DNA of 64,000 nucleotides from Tritrichomonas musculus (GCA_039105265.1 JAPFFF010000042.1:868001-932000), one strand, 5' to 3'. Counted from the first letter of the stretch, positions 9,059-19,467 are shown. Program-made: numbers and translations. The notes: a model not told the origin generated them from the sequence alone.

Positions 9059-10102
9059 ATGATTTCTCAAAATAATGAGAACACTAGTGCAAAATCAAAT
9101 GAATCTTCAGTAAAAAGCAAGGAAAACTCAAAAATTTCAAAACCATCTCAAAACGAATCTAACAATACTGAAAAAGAAGAAATCCAAGAACTTTTTAATA
9201 ATCTTGACGATGAGCTAGTTGAAGGAAGATTAAAATTTCCTGATTCTTCAAATCAAAGCCGCTCATCTTCTGTAACTAGCAATATTAGTTCTCTCAAATC
9301 TCAAAAAAATGAAACATTATCATCACATAAATCGCAAAGAACTATTAAGTCAAAGACATCTGAACGATCAGAAATGTCAGAAGAACAAGAAAAAAGAGAA
9401 GTTCAAGAGTTACTAAATAATCTTTCAGAAGAGATGGTAGAAGGGACTCTGAAAGATCCATCACGCTTTCACACAAATAGTAGCGAAAAAGAGATTTCTC
9501 AGAATGATGAAAAAAAAAGTGTAAAGAGTAAAACTAACAAATCAATTTTAACACAAGGAACCTCCAAAAACGGCCACATTACAGACAACTCTGATGAACA
9601 AGAAAAGAAAGAACTAAAAGAATTTTTAGATAATCTTAAAGATGAGCTCGAAGTTGGAATATTACGAGATCCAAACGGGCTCCATCCACAAGACTTGTCA
9701 TCTAGTGAAAATACCATTAATGGAAAAGAAGTAACAAAAAGTAGTAAAGCAAGTTCAAAAATTTCATTGGAATCATTAAAGGCACGCCAACCAAGTGAAA
9801 ATTCAGAAGAGCAAGAGAAGAAAGATCTAAAAGAGCTTTTAGATAATCTTCAAGATGAACTTGAAGTAGGTATTTTGCGTTTACCAGATGGGCGACATAA
9901 TTATTCTTCAACAGCTTCAATAAGAGAAAGCGATAAAGTGCAAACAGAAAAAGAAGGAAGTAAAAAGACAGTCTCATATATTTCTCATGCTTCATCAAAA
10001 GTAAGCCAAAATACATCCGATTCAGAAAAAAGAGAACTTCAGGAAGTTTTAGATAATTTGTCTGAAGAACTTGAAATTGGAATACTTCAAGAACCTAAGT
10101 AA
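9059..10102 (+). CDS. Ser/Lys-rich protein with five copies of an LDNL-(D/E)ELE-GIL motif
   Basis: A 347-residue soluble protein built from five copies of a 25-residue motif of the form EK-x-EL-x-E-LDNL-x-(D/E)EL-x-x-GIL-x-x-P at residues 38-62, 111-135, 182-206, 253-277 and 323-347. The spacing is regular at 70-73 residues. The linkers are rich in Ser, Lys, Asn and Gln and look disordered. Each motif is acidic and probably an amphipathic helix, so the protein resembles a multivalent scaffold of short linear binding motifs. The last three copies are the most alike and the first two the most diverged. No known domain is recognised. It is convergent with the Rab-like gene downstream (10268..10798, opposite strand). 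An initiator-like TCATA supports this start. Confidence 0.7.
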   Translation: MISQNNENTSAKSNESSVKSKENSKISKPSQNESNNTEKEEIQELFNNLDDELVEGRLKFPDSSNQSRSSSVTSNISSLKSQKNETLSSHKSQRTIKSKTSERSEMSEEQEKREVQELLNNLSEEMVEGTLKDPSRFHTNSSEKEISQNDEKKSVKSKTNKSILTQGTSKNGHITDNSDEQEKKELKEFLDNLKDELEVGILRDPNGLHPQDLSSSENTINGKEVTKSSKASSKISLESLKARQPSENSEEQEKKDLKELLDNLQDELEVGILRLPDGRHNYSSTASIRESDKVQTEKEGSKKTVSYISHASSKVSQNTSDSEKRELQEVLDNLSEELEIGILQEPK

Positions 10103-10267
10103 TATTTATGACATAGCTTATTCACCAAATTTAATTTTGTTTTTAATCTTTTTCAAGATTATAGTAGTAAAAATCCAAAAAAAAAAAAAAATTATTTTTT
10201 TGATAATTATTTTTCATTTACTTATTTCAAATGCTATAAAACACTCATTTAACTTTCTCTTTCAAAA

Positions 10268-10798
10268 TCATTTTTTAGCTCGTTCGAGACACTTTCTGAT
10301 TAAAGCATCAAATGCTACATTTATTTTGCTATCATCTGTTTCAGTTGAAATTTCATAAAAAAGCATTCTGTTTATGTCTGCAAATTCCTGAGCAGTTGAT
10401 GATTGAACCACTTTATTTGGGCGATTTGAAAAATTGCCAAGAAGCAAAAAAGGAAAATTGTCTGATGGAGAAATTCCAAGTTGCGACATAAATTCATTAC
10501 GCCATTGTGCAATACGATCAAAGGTCTTTTGATTTGTCACGTTGTAAACAAGAATACATCCATCTGTTCCACGATATAGTATTGGCCCTAATGATTGAGA
10601 TCTTTCGTGTCCTGATGCATCACAAACTTGGATAATTATATCTTTACCTTCAATACTTATTTTTTTGGTAGAAAAATTAGCGTCGGTGCAAGATTTGAAT
10701 GAGCGATTTGAATCTTGATTAACAAATCGATCAAGAATTGAAGATTTCCCTACATCTTCATCTCCTAATATTGTAAGCTTGAGTTTTAGATCACACAT
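10268..10798 (-). CDS. Divergent Rab-like small GTPase
   Basis: A 176-residue Ras-superfamily protein closest by eye to Rab7: the P-loop is GDEDVGKSS (residues 12-20) and G3 is DASGHE (60-65) in place of DTAGQE. The Rab7-like PFLLLGN is followed by N-F-S-N (122-125) where NKxD is expected. The G5 position reads ISTE instead of SAK. It ends LERAKK without any C-terminal cysteine, so it cannot be prenylated in the usual way. The catalytic Gln of switch II is His64. These changes suggest altered guanine recognition and a soluble or atypically recruited GTPase in membrane traffic. A TCATTT initiator-like motif lies 10 nt upstream (10808 on the minus strand). Confidence 0.8.
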   Translation of the reverse strand: MCDLKLKLTILGDEDVGKSSILDRFVNQDSNRSFKSCTDANFSTKKISIEGKDIIIQVCDASGHERSQSLGPILYRGTDGCILVYNVTNQKTFDRIAQWRNEFMSQLGISPSDNFPFLLLGNFSNRPNKVVQSSTAQEFADINRMLFYEISTETDDSKINVAFDALIRKCLERAKK

Positions 10799-10805
10799 TA
10801 AAATA

Positions 10806-10810
10806 AATGA
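10806..10810 (-). promoter_or_regulatory. Initiator-like TCATT
   Basis: On the minus strand TCA+1TT begins 10-12 nt before the ATG of the Rab-like gene, at the position expected for a trichomonad initiator. Confidence 0.4.
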
Positions 10811-10943
10811 TAAGCGTCAAAATATTATTTTGAAAACATTTGAAAAAAGTGACGATTCAACAAGAAAACAATAAATTCGGCGTTTTACTATTAATTTTTA
10901 ATAACATACATATATTTTAACATAAACATGAAGAGATAGCATT

Positions 10944-13900
10944 TTACAAAGAATTTGAAAAATTGCCTGATAAGATTTCGTCTACAAATCTTTCGTATCT
11001 TTCGTTGTTTAAGTAAAGAGGCTGTCCTCTAACAAATCCAAAATCAGGAAACCCAAATTTATCAAAATAAAAAGGTCTTAAAGAAGTTGTGTAATTGCTA
11101 TTGATAATCAGAATTCGTGAAGCAAACTTGCCAATGAAAAGAAGAGCAGAAGGATAATGTTTAATAGCGAAATTTAATGCGAGTGAAATCTGAAGATTTG
11201 CTTCTTCAATCATGTAGCATTTCTCTTTCTTTTCATCAACATCCTCATCATCATTAATATCGTCATAATTATCAATGAGATAATTGTAATCAATTAGATT
11301 ATAAATAACAAAATTACTTGTTAATTCAACAGGGAAATTATATGGCTCAGAAGCAAAGTGTAAGAACTCTTTTGGAAGCTTAGAAAATATAAAAGGTTTG
11401 AATTCGAATTCATCGTTCAAATAAGAAAAATTGAATTCATATTTGGTTGATAAATTTTGAAGCGATAAAACTTCATCCCATTCAACATATTCTTTAAATG
11501 AGGCATTGGAATTATAATAATTGCTATCATCATTATTAATTCTAACATCATTGTCAAGTAAAAAGTAATCTGTTAAACAAACTCTTCTCAAAAATAAAAA
11601 TATTTCTTTTTCTGTTTGTTTTGATCGTTCTTTCTTATTATGTACAAAAGAACTTACAATTTGCTGAAATGCTGTTGATGATTCGTTTTGAATATCATCA
11701 CATTCAATCAACTTTTTAATAAACTTTTGAAATTCAGTTAGTCTTGATTCAACGTCTTCTCTAATTAAATTATTATATGGTTTCTTATCAGTCATTTTCG
11801 GCTTCCCTTGAATTCTATATGCATACCATGTGGTCAAAAATAGATTCCTTGCCAAGAGTTTCGTGTTACTCGAATCAAGGGAAGCAGGAAGGCTTCTTAT
11901 TCTAACCTCAAAAGTAACGATCAAACCGCTGAGCGATTTTATCAATTCCACAAAAGTGTCAATTAATCTTTTTGATGTTGGTATGAGGAACTTTTTGAAT
12001 ACATCAAAAAATAAAGAAATTGAATGCTTCACTTCATTTGACAAAGAATCGACGGTTGCTGACTTTTGAATTGAATTCAAATTTGGCAAAAAACCGTTTT
12101 TTATTGTTCTATCAATTGGGCATTGAAAAACTTCTGATTCAACACATTTTGGATGAACCAAATGTTGGCAAATTGAAAATTGAAGAATGAAGTTTGCGCC
12201 AGCAGTGTATCTTTTCTGTCTGACTATTTTTTTCTTCATTTCAATCAACTTTTGTTGTCTGTGTTCTTTTTTAATGATTTTTCTATTTCTTTGAATTTGA
12301 CGAGCAAACTTGTTTTTTTCATAAATTTCTTTTCTTGCCATCAATTCTTGACTTCGTTCACGTAGTTCGTTGAAGCCAGCCGTAATCTCATCATTGGTCA
12401 TAGAACCGGTTTCTCTTGCATTAATTAAACGCTGCAGCATTTCATCAATTAATTGTGATTCGGCGTCGATTTGTTCTTCAAATGTCAAATTTTCTTCATC
12501 TTCAAATTCATTGCTTTCATCCTCTTCTTCTTCATTTTGATTCTCATCATCCGATTCATCATAATCAAGATCATCGTCACATGAAGCACTTATCTCATCG
12601 AAGTTCTCATCAACAAGTGGCGGCTTGTCGACAATGAAAGGAAACTTCGTCGAATAAATAAAAAGTGGATACGTGAGTGCTTCACTTTTCTTTGCTGCTG
12701 AACAAATCGAGCAAACGTCAGTAACACCGTTGATAACACCACTGCTGTCAATTGAATCAGAGGCTTCATTAATATTGATTTCATTGTCATCGTGATGCTC
12801 GTTAACGTTGTAATTTGAGATCATGTTTTTGTATTTGTTCATGATTTCTTCTTTCAATTTGTTCGCTCGTTGCTTCTTGACGTTTTTATCGGTATCGTTA
12901 TTTGTGTCACTTTTTATATCGTTATCGGAAGTGATCGACATCATGCTCAGCGCTTTCTTGCCAATTTCTCCTTTAGAACGAATGACATCGATGAATGACT
13001 TACTTTCATCATTCTCGTAGGAAATTCTGAGATTAAGTAATGAAACGAAGGCGGTTTTTTCGGTTTTTAACGTATTTTCAATGACAGCATTGCCATCATT
13101 ATCAACTTTATAGTTAAATACAAATGTTCTTAGTTTAGAAATAAGTTCATTGATTGATTCGTAATGAATTTCATCATTAAAAACGACTTCTTTCTTATTT
13201 GTGTCACTTTTTTCATCATTGAAAAATTTTGAAATTAAAATTAGAATGTTCAATGAAAGATGATCGTTTAGGTCAATTTCTTGAGTGGTCCTCATTGAAT
13301 GATAAATAACCGCCAAAACCGTTGGTGTCATTAAAAACTCCTTCAAACGAATTTTCAAGCCTTCATAATTGGCCATTTCATTGTCAATTTTGAAATAAGG
13401 TGAAGTGAACGATCTTGATGTCAACGAAGACGTTGAAAACAAAGATGTGTTAAAGAAATAAGAATCTTCAGACTCAAAGTCTTGAATTTTTATCAAGTTT
13501 TCAGGATCCTTTGAGATTTCGTTATTCAGCAGCGCCTTTTGTTGGTTGATTGGATTAATTCCAGAGATTGCATTCAATTTAACGTCATCTTTCAATATGA
13601 ATGAAATTGGCTGATTTTTATCAGTTTCAACTTTTTTGCTTTGATGAGTCTTGATTGTTGCAATACTGAACAAAACAGTGTTGAAGTTCGTTGGATTCTG
13701 ATAATCATCAAGAACTCTTCTATCGTAAGATTGACTAAGTTCGCTCAGATCAGAAACGCCTGTTTTCAGGGCAAAAATAAGTTGCTCACGAATGAAATCA
13801 TTACAATTGAAATTGAAAAGAACCCTTTCAATCACCAATAACAAAGATAAATAGAGGAACGAAAACGTCATCGTTTTCTTTACTTCATTCACATCCTCAT

Positions 13901-15656
13901 CTTTGTATCGATCACTTGCAAAGTCATCAAATATGCCGACTTCCCTCGCCATTTCGAATGCGAAAAAGTCCTTCAAACCGAATTCTTCATTTTCATTCTG
14001 ACATTGAAGACCAATTAGCAATTGAAAAACTGGCAGATAACGAGGAATGCCCATTGTGATCATGAACGGGTCTTCCTCAAATGGCGAAATTGTCTTTAGA
14101 ATGGCGAAGTTCTTCTTGGGAATCAGTGATTGATTCAGGCAGACAAATGACAAAATTTTCTTCATTGTTATGATTCCAAGTTTCACGCGTAATGATTGAG
14201 AGTTCTCGTTTAAGAGAAGTCTGGCTATTTTTATGCGATTTATATTCTCTGTTCCCGATAAAGAAACGAACGAATCATACAGAAGATTTGACAAAAAGAA
14301 TGACGAACCGTTGTGGAAAGAATCATAAAAAAATGAAGGATAATTTTGGTTATTTGTTTCTTTGATATATTTGAGAGCATATCTATCGTTTTCGGTTTCA
14401 GTTATTTTGTAGATTGGTGCAATATCAGTATGTTTATCAAGCTGCTCAATCATTACATCCACTTTCAAATTTTTCTTGAATTTGAAGCAATTGAATGCGT
14501 CCTTTAAAATGAGTGAAACTTTTTGTGCAGCCGAATAATACGTGTTTTCTCGTGATTCATTAAAAGAAGCAGTAACAGTTGTGTTGTTTGTCAATGATCC
14601 ACGCGTTCCACTATTCAATACCTCCGAAAATAAACGGTCGAAGAATGTTTGTGTTTGTTCATTTGGCTGAATTGAAGTGATATGAAAAAGTGCCGTGACA
14701 AATTCTGAGCAAGTGCTTGGAATTTGATTAATGAGTTCTTCATCGCCGACATTATTGAAAAATTCTTTCAATTCAATGAAAAAGTTGATTGAAAAAGTGG
14801 ACCAGTCCCATTTATTGAATTGAATGCAATATTGAATTGGAAGCGGTGAAAATGCATGATATAAAAAATTGTCCCATAGTTGATATTTTTCATCATTATT
14901 ATAATTTTTAATATGATTGAGAATTGCATTAAAAGTTGCCTTTGAAAAATTTTGTTTGAATATTTGGTCGCTCACTAAATTTCCGCACAATTGTAAAAGA
15001 AGGTTGTTAAAAACAAATGTGTACTGAATTATGTTGTTAAGGAGATCACAAAAATCAATTTTTTCCGTTAATGAAATTGCAATTAATCGTCGAAAACCAT
15101 CTCCAAATTTTAAAAAAGACGATACAAATTGAAAAATTTCTGTTGTAAAATTGTCTTGAGGAATTGTTAATTTTTTAAGAGCTGAAAAGGCGGCTTTGAA
15201 AATTATATCTGTTAAAATTACTCGTAAATTTTCATCCAAATAGTTTTCTGGATGATTATCATCTTGATCAAGTCCTTGATGATTTGCACAAAATCCAGAT
15301 CTTTTCCATAATGATATGTCACCGCAATCGCAATTCCCTATCGTGTCTGGACAAATTATGTAATCATGCCCTTGATGATTTCCTTTGAGAAAACAATCTA
15401 GGCAAACACATGAGGAACTATTGAGCGAACAATTGAAGCAATGAATTGACATTCTGTTATCTTGCCACTCATTTTGACAAGTTGATATACGTGGATTATT
15501 GAGATGATATGAATAAAATTCTTCATATGAATCAAAATTTGTTGATTTATATATGATTTTTTGGCTTTCATTAATGGCCTTTGTAGGATCCGATTCAAAA
15601 AGTAATTCAAGATTTTGGAATGCATTATCATTTAATACCTGTGTTAATTGATCCAT
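10944..15656 (-). CDS. UBR-type E3 ubiquitin ligase (N-recognin, UBR1-like)
   Basis: A 1,570-residue protein. The UBR box lies at about residues 58-128, with the Cys/His set C60, C73, C76, C83, C85, C88, H94, H97, C109, C111, C123 and H126; it binds destabilising N-terminal residues. A long helical middle follows. A RING-like unit begins at about residue 980 (VCSIC) and closes at about 1172 (CQHLVHPKC...FQCPIDR), split by a roughly 190-residue acidic, then Lys/Arg-rich coiled insert. The C-terminus, with a final FVDEILSGNF-type segment, resembles the UBR autoinhibitory region. It should ubiquitinate N-degron substrates in the cytosol or nucleus. It is shorter than yeast Ubr1 (about 1,950). 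The enlarged acidic RING insert is unusual. Family assignment is firm; the exact paralogue is not. Confidence 0.85.
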   Translation of the reverse strand: MDQLTQVLNDNAFQNLELLFESDPTKAINESQKIIYKSTNFDSYEEFYSYHLNNPRISTCQNEWQDNRMSIHCFNCSLNSSSCVCLDCFLKGNHQGHDYIICPDTIGNCDCGDISLWKRSGFCANHQGLDQDDNHPENYLDENLRVILTDIIFKAAFSALKKLTIPQDNFTTEIFQFVSSFLKFGDGFRRLIAISLTEKIDFCDLLNNIIQYTFVFNNLLLQLCGNLVSDQIFKQNFSKATFNAILNHIKNYNNDEKYQLWDNFLYHAFSPLPIQYCIQFNKWDWSTFSINFFIELKEFFNNVGDEELINQIPSTCSEFVTALFHITSIQPNEQTQTFFDRLFSEVLNSGTRGSLTNNTTVTASFNESRENTYYSAAQKVSLILKDAFNCFKFKKNLKVDVMIEQLDKHTDIAPIYKITETENDRYALKYIKETNNQNYPSFFYDSFHNGSSFFLSNLLYDSFVSLSGTENINRIKIARLLLNENSQSLRVKLGIITMKKILSFVCLNQSLIPKKNFAILKTISPFEEDPFMITMGIPRYLPVFQLLIGLQCQNENEEFGLKDFFAFEMAREVGIFDDFASDRYKDEDVNEVKKTMTFSFLYLSLLLVIERVLFNFNCNDFIREQLIFALKTGVSDLSELSQSYDRRVLDDYQNPTNFNTVLFSIATIKTHQSKKVETDKNQPISFILKDDVKLNAISGINPINQQKALLNNEISKDPENLIKIQDFESEDSYFFNTSLFSTSSLTSRSFTSPYFKIDNEMANYEGLKIRLKEFLMTPTVLAVIYHSMRTTQEIDLNDHLSLNILILISKFFNDEKSDTNKKEVVFNDEIHYESINELISKLRTFVFNYKVDNDGNAVIENTLKTEKTAFVSLLNLRISYENDESKSFIDVIRSKGEIGKKALSMMSITSDNDIKSDTNNDTDKNVKKQRANKLKEEIMNKYKNMISNYNVNEHHDDNEININEASDSIDSSGVINGVTDVCSICSAAKKSEALTYPLFIYSTKFPFIVDKPPLVDENFDEISASCDDDLDYDESDDENQNEEEEDESNEFEDEENLTFEEQIDAESQLIDEMLQRLINARETGSMTNDEITAGFNELRERSQELMARKEIYEKNKFARQIQRNRKIIKKEHRQQKLIEMKKKIVRQKRYTAGANFILQFSICQHLVHPKCVESEVFQCPIDRTIKNGFLPNLNSIQKSATVDSLSNEVKHSISLFFDVFKKFLIPTSKRLIDTFVELIKSLSGLIVTFEVRIRSLPASLDSSNTKLLARNLFLTTWYAYRIQGKPKMTDKKPYNNLIREDVESRLTEFQKFIKKLIECDDIQNESSTAFQQIVSSFVHNKKERSKQTEKEIFLFLRRVCLTDYFLLDNDVRINNDDSNYYNSNASFKEYVEWDEVLSLQNLSTKYEFNFSYLNDEFEFKPFIFSKLPKEFLHFASEPYNFPVELTSNFVIYNLIDYNYLIDNYDDINDDEDVDEKKEKCYMIEEANLQISLALNFAIKHYPSALLFIGKFASRILIINSNYTTSLRPFYFDKFGFPDFGFVRGQPLYLNNERYERFVDEILSGNFSNSL

Positions 15657-16488
15657 TTAAGGAATTTAAAATAAATATAGAAAAAATAGCTAAAATAATA
15701 TACATTTGAATGATTATCAGAAAATTCAAATACAATAAAATATTCAATTTTCACTTTTTGAATAATATTTCACAAAAAATAATAATAATTAAGGTTCTCC
15801 TTTCAAATTCAAAAGTATAAATTCAATGAGATTTCACAAATAAAATATACATAAATATCGTTTTAAAAAATGAATTAAAATATAAAATTTATACAGATAT
15901 ACATTTTAAATAATTGAATAAAAACATTCTAATGAAATATTATCAATTTTATTTTTTTACGGATAGAAATCATAGAATTAAAAAATCAATAAAATTTTGA
16001 ATAAAATAAAATTTAATCGTCGAGGCCAAATATTTGTATTTTTCACCAAAACTTTTTCTTAAAAATGCTCTATTGAATTATTTATTCTATGAGTTAATTC
16101 AATATTGAATAATTTACATTTTTATTGGGAAGGAGAACCTTAAATACATGTTTTTCTTGGAATGTAAAAGTATTTTATAGAAAAAATATATTTCTGATTA
16201 TATAAATTAATAATAATAAAAAATTATTAATAAATAAAGAATTTATAGCAAAAATTCTTATCGTTATCTACTTAGTGATGAACTAAATATAAATATGTTT
16301 ATTATCTTGTTAATATTGCATTTTAACAGATTTAAACATGATTGGAATATTTAAATGCATTTTATTAATGAGATATCTTTCAATTTGCAACCATATCAAT
16401 TTCAATAATATAACGATCATTTTTTGTAAATCATTTCAATAGTTTTTTTTTGATGTTGAACGTGCTTTCTAAATGAAAAGATTATTTT
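15657..16488. other. Intergenic region between divergent genes, holding one MITE
   Basis: AT-rich spacer between the starts of the UBR gene (minus) and the SPO22-like gene (plus). Apart from the MITE at 15792..16140 no gene is visible. An out-of-frame ATG at 16473 precedes the start used at 16489. Confidence 0.5.
15792..16140. mobile_element. 349-bp TA-flanked MITE (AGGTTCTCCTT ends)
   Basis: The left end reads TA|AGGTTCTCCTT and the right end AAGGAGAACCT|TA: an 11-bp perfect inverted repeat flanked by a TA duplication. The interior is non-coding and AT-rich. Tc1/mariner-type mobilisation is inferred from the TA target. It sits between two divergent host genes. Confidence 0.65.
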
Positions 16489-19251
16489 ATGTCTGTTTCA
16501 TTTGAAGTTAATGTTCTAGAAAAAGAACTTAATACAGGAAATTATGATGTATCAGATAAAATTTCAAATATCCGCACGCTCTTATTATCAGAAGATAACG
16601 AAAATAATTTGTCATTAAAAGAAGCAAAAATGATTGCACTTCGAATTTGGAATATCACTGTAAAATTGCAAAGATTGATTGGTGTTTCCAATGCTTCTGA
16701 TACCTCAACTCTTCGATTATTAATAATACCTCAATTAAGAATATTAACTGTTGATATCTACAAAAAATATAGTGATAAAAATAACAATGATGATGGATAC
16801 AAACTTTTCTACTTTTTGTCTTATACATATAAATCTCTTATCGAAGCTGATAATATATCATACGCTAATCAATATCTTGAAATAGCATTTAAACTTTATC
16901 CTCAATTGAAATATTCATCTGATTCGGCATTAACCCTAGTACATCTTAAAATTTGGCAAGTTCAATACGAAATCTCCCAAGATAATAATTATGAAAAAGC
17001 TCTAATGATCCTTAAAGATTTTACTAACCATTTTAATATTGTATCATCTAATTTAATTTCCTTTATATATGAAAAAACACTACTTTGTAAGTCAATTGAA
17101 TGGTGCCAATATTGCTTATTGCTTGCTGACAGCTCATTAGCAATATCCAATGAAATGAAAAATCAGATTAAATCCCTTCTCGCTCAGCTTTATTTAACCA
17201 ATTTCAAGCCAGAAGAAGCAATTCAAATTGTTTCTCATTTGCCAGCTTCAATCAGCAAAGATTTTCTAGAATTAAAATGTTTGATACTTCTTTCTCCAAA
17301 AGATACGACTTTAAGAGAAAAATTAATCAAATTTATCTCTACATCAAATGATGATAAACGTATTCTTGTTGCTTTGTGTTTATTTATTGCTGACAATTGT
17401 GAAAAAATAGAAAAAGCCGCCTCTGAATTCATCTTAGAAGTAATGAAATCCGCTAATACAATTTCTAGCGTGGAACTTAGAAAACATGTATACTTTAGTG
17501 CTATTAAAATTTCAAGTGAACAAAATGATATTGATACTTTATCATTATTCATTAAAATAATTAACGCCAACGAAGAAAATTGTAATGATAAAATTACAAA
17601 TGATGATAGGAAAGAAATTGCCAAAACTCTTTGGAATAAAGCTTTAGACAACTTTAACGCCAACAAATTTGAATTAGCAGCACAGTGGATGCTTGTTTCA
17701 AAAAGCCAACTAAGTGAGATCGACAATCATGCACAATCAAGCTGTTTTCGTTTTATTTGTTGTTGCTATTTTGAATTAAAAAAGTATACAGAAGCATTGA
17801 CTTGTATCAATGAAGCTATCCAAAAGCAACCAAATAATTCCAATTGCTATCTTTTAAAGTATCGTATTTTTATTGAAACTGCGTGCGAAAATGAGGCATT
17901 TGAACTTATCACTGATCTTCTCAATCATTCACCATATCTTGAAGAGTTTGAACCAACATTTTTTACTTCGATTGCAGCTGAGCTTCATTCTAAAGGAAAC
18001 GATAATCTTGCCCTTGATGCTCTTTTGAAATTTTACCAATTGAATTTTAATTCTACAAATTTAAATAACAACAATAATGTATTCAATTCGGTTGCCTTTA
18101 CAAATATTTATTCGTCTCATTCAGATAAAGAACAAAAAAATCTTATAAGTATTAAGAAGAGCACTGTTAACTCAATTTTTGCACTTTTACAAGCATCAGA
18201 TGATATTGAGCGTGTATCAAATGCAATAAATATACTTTCATCACTTTGGAGTACTCAAGTTAATTACAAGGTCCAATATAATGAAGAAAAAGTAGAATCA
18301 AATCAACCACAAAGCAATGAAAAAGAGAGTGGTAGTGATGAGCCTGCAATAGCCTTTACGTCAGATGACATATCTGCATTTACTGCTATTGCGTTTATTA
18401 ATGGTCTAGAAATGAAAAAGAAGAATCTATTTGAGAAGGCGATTCAATCATTTATTTGTGGATCAGTTTTTAGCAGTGATCTAATAGAATGCAAGGCGCC
18501 TTGTATATTTGAGGCTGTTGATATTTATATAAGTTTGGCTCAACCAAATATAGCGAATAATCGAATGCCTGGAAATGAATCTACTTTAAATTCTTCAATT
18601 ACGCTTGCAAAGAATCTACTCGACCAAATATCGATAGAAATTGAAAATTCAGCAAATATTGATCAAAAATATAGGGATGGTCTTTTACTAGCCAAAATAA
18701 AAATATCGTTAATGGAAGTAAACGAAAACAATGAGACTGATAATCGATCGATTGAACTAATAGAAGATATTACTTCTCCATCAGTCCTTTCTGAAGTGTG
18801 CAATTTTATTATTGAACATCAAGTTTCACGAAATGCAATCCATGCTATTCTTGAACGCGCTAAAAATATAGACAAAATGAATAGGAATTCTGCTTTAAAG
18901 GATAGTTCAATGGTTTCATTAACAGCGTCTCTTCTTCATCAGTTGGTAATGCATTCAAAAACCATAGAAGAATCGCGAGATTCATATGATTTGGTCAATG
19001 ATTTTGTTATACCCGAGAATGCTTCTTTAATGAGTTCATCTCAATTGCAGTTTTTTATGTCGCATGCATGGAATATTGGTGTTGAGTGTGCTCAATCATT
19101 TCGATTAGAAGAAGCTGAGTGGTGGCTGAAAGCAGCAACTAACATCTTAAATTTGAATGATGAACTAAAGTCTCTTTATGCAGAAGAGCTCAATGAAAAA
19201 TACTTGAAATTTAATCAAAAATCCATAAATTTTACTGCTGCTATGAATTAA
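16489..19251 (+). CDS. SPO22/ZIP4-like tetratricopeptide-type protein
   Basis: A 920-residue all-helical repeat protein. Recurrent A-x-x-L/I-W-N motifs mark the SPO22/ZIP4 (TEX11) pattern: IALRIWNITVKLQ (49-61), IAKTLWNKALDNFNANKFEL (about 375-394) followed by AAQWM, and AWNIGVECAQSFRLEEAEWW near 860-880. TPR-like helices fill the rest, such as YFELKKYTEALTCINEAIQK. In other eukaryotes this family acts in meiotic crossover formation with the synaptonemal complex/ZMM proteins; length is close to that of the family. An Asn-rich insert lies near 525 and an acidic Gln/Ser linker near 605. A generic TPR protein remains the alternative. The start is the first in-frame ATG; no clear initiator motif is near it. 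Confidence 0.55.
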   Translation: MSVSFEVNVLEKELNTGNYDVSDKISNIRTLLLSEDNENNLSLKEAKMIALRIWNITVKLQRLIGVSNASDTSTLRLLIIPQLRILTVDIYKKYSDKNNNDDGYKLFYFLSYTYKSLIEADNISYANQYLEIAFKLYPQLKYSSDSALTLVHLKIWQVQYEISQDNNYEKALMILKDFTNHFNIVSSNLISFIYEKTLLCKSIEWCQYCLLLADSSLAISNEMKNQIKSLLAQLYLTNFKPEEAIQIVSHLPASISKDFLELKCLILLSPKDTTLREKLIKFISTSNDDKRILVALCLFIADNCEKIEKAASEFILEVMKSANTISSVELRKHVYFSAIKISSEQNDIDTLSLFIKIINANEENCNDKITNDDRKEIAKTLWNKALDNFNANKFELAAQWMLVSKSQLSEIDNHAQSSCFRFICCCYFELKKYTEALTCINEAIQKQPNNSNCYLLKYRIFIETACENEAFELITDLLNHSPYLEEFEPTFFTSIAAELHSKGNDNLALDALLKFYQLNFNSTNLNNNNNVFNSVAFTNIYSSHSDKEQKNLISIKKSTVNSIFALLQASDDIERVSNAINILSSLWSTQVNYKVQYNEEKVESNQPQSNEKESGSDEPAIAFTSDDISAFTAIAFINGLEMKKKNLFEKAIQSFICGSVFSSDLIECKAPCIFEAVDIYISLAQPNIANNRMPGNESTLNSSITLAKNLLDQISIEIENSANIDQKYRDGLLLAKIKISLMEVNENNETDNRSIELIEDITSPSVLSEVCNFIIEHQVSRNAIHAILERAKNIDKMNRNSALKDSSMVSLTASLLHQLVMHSKTIEESRDSYDLVNDFVIPENASLMSSSQLQFFMSHAWNIGVECAQSFRLEEAEWWLKAATNILNLNDELKSLYAEELNEKYLKFNQKSINFTAAMN

Positions 19252-19467
19252 ATAGTTAAATTGAATTTGAGTTAAATTAGATCAGATTTGGAATATTTTT
19301 TGATACAATGAAAGCTTTGATAAAAAGCAATTGCTTTTTTGGTTATAACTAAAAAAAAATCATTCAAAAAATCAGTTTTTAATTCATTTTGAAACATTGT
19401 AAAAAATCAAAAAGATTTAAAAAAGATTTTTATTAAAGAACATATATTTCATTTTTGTGAAAAATGC

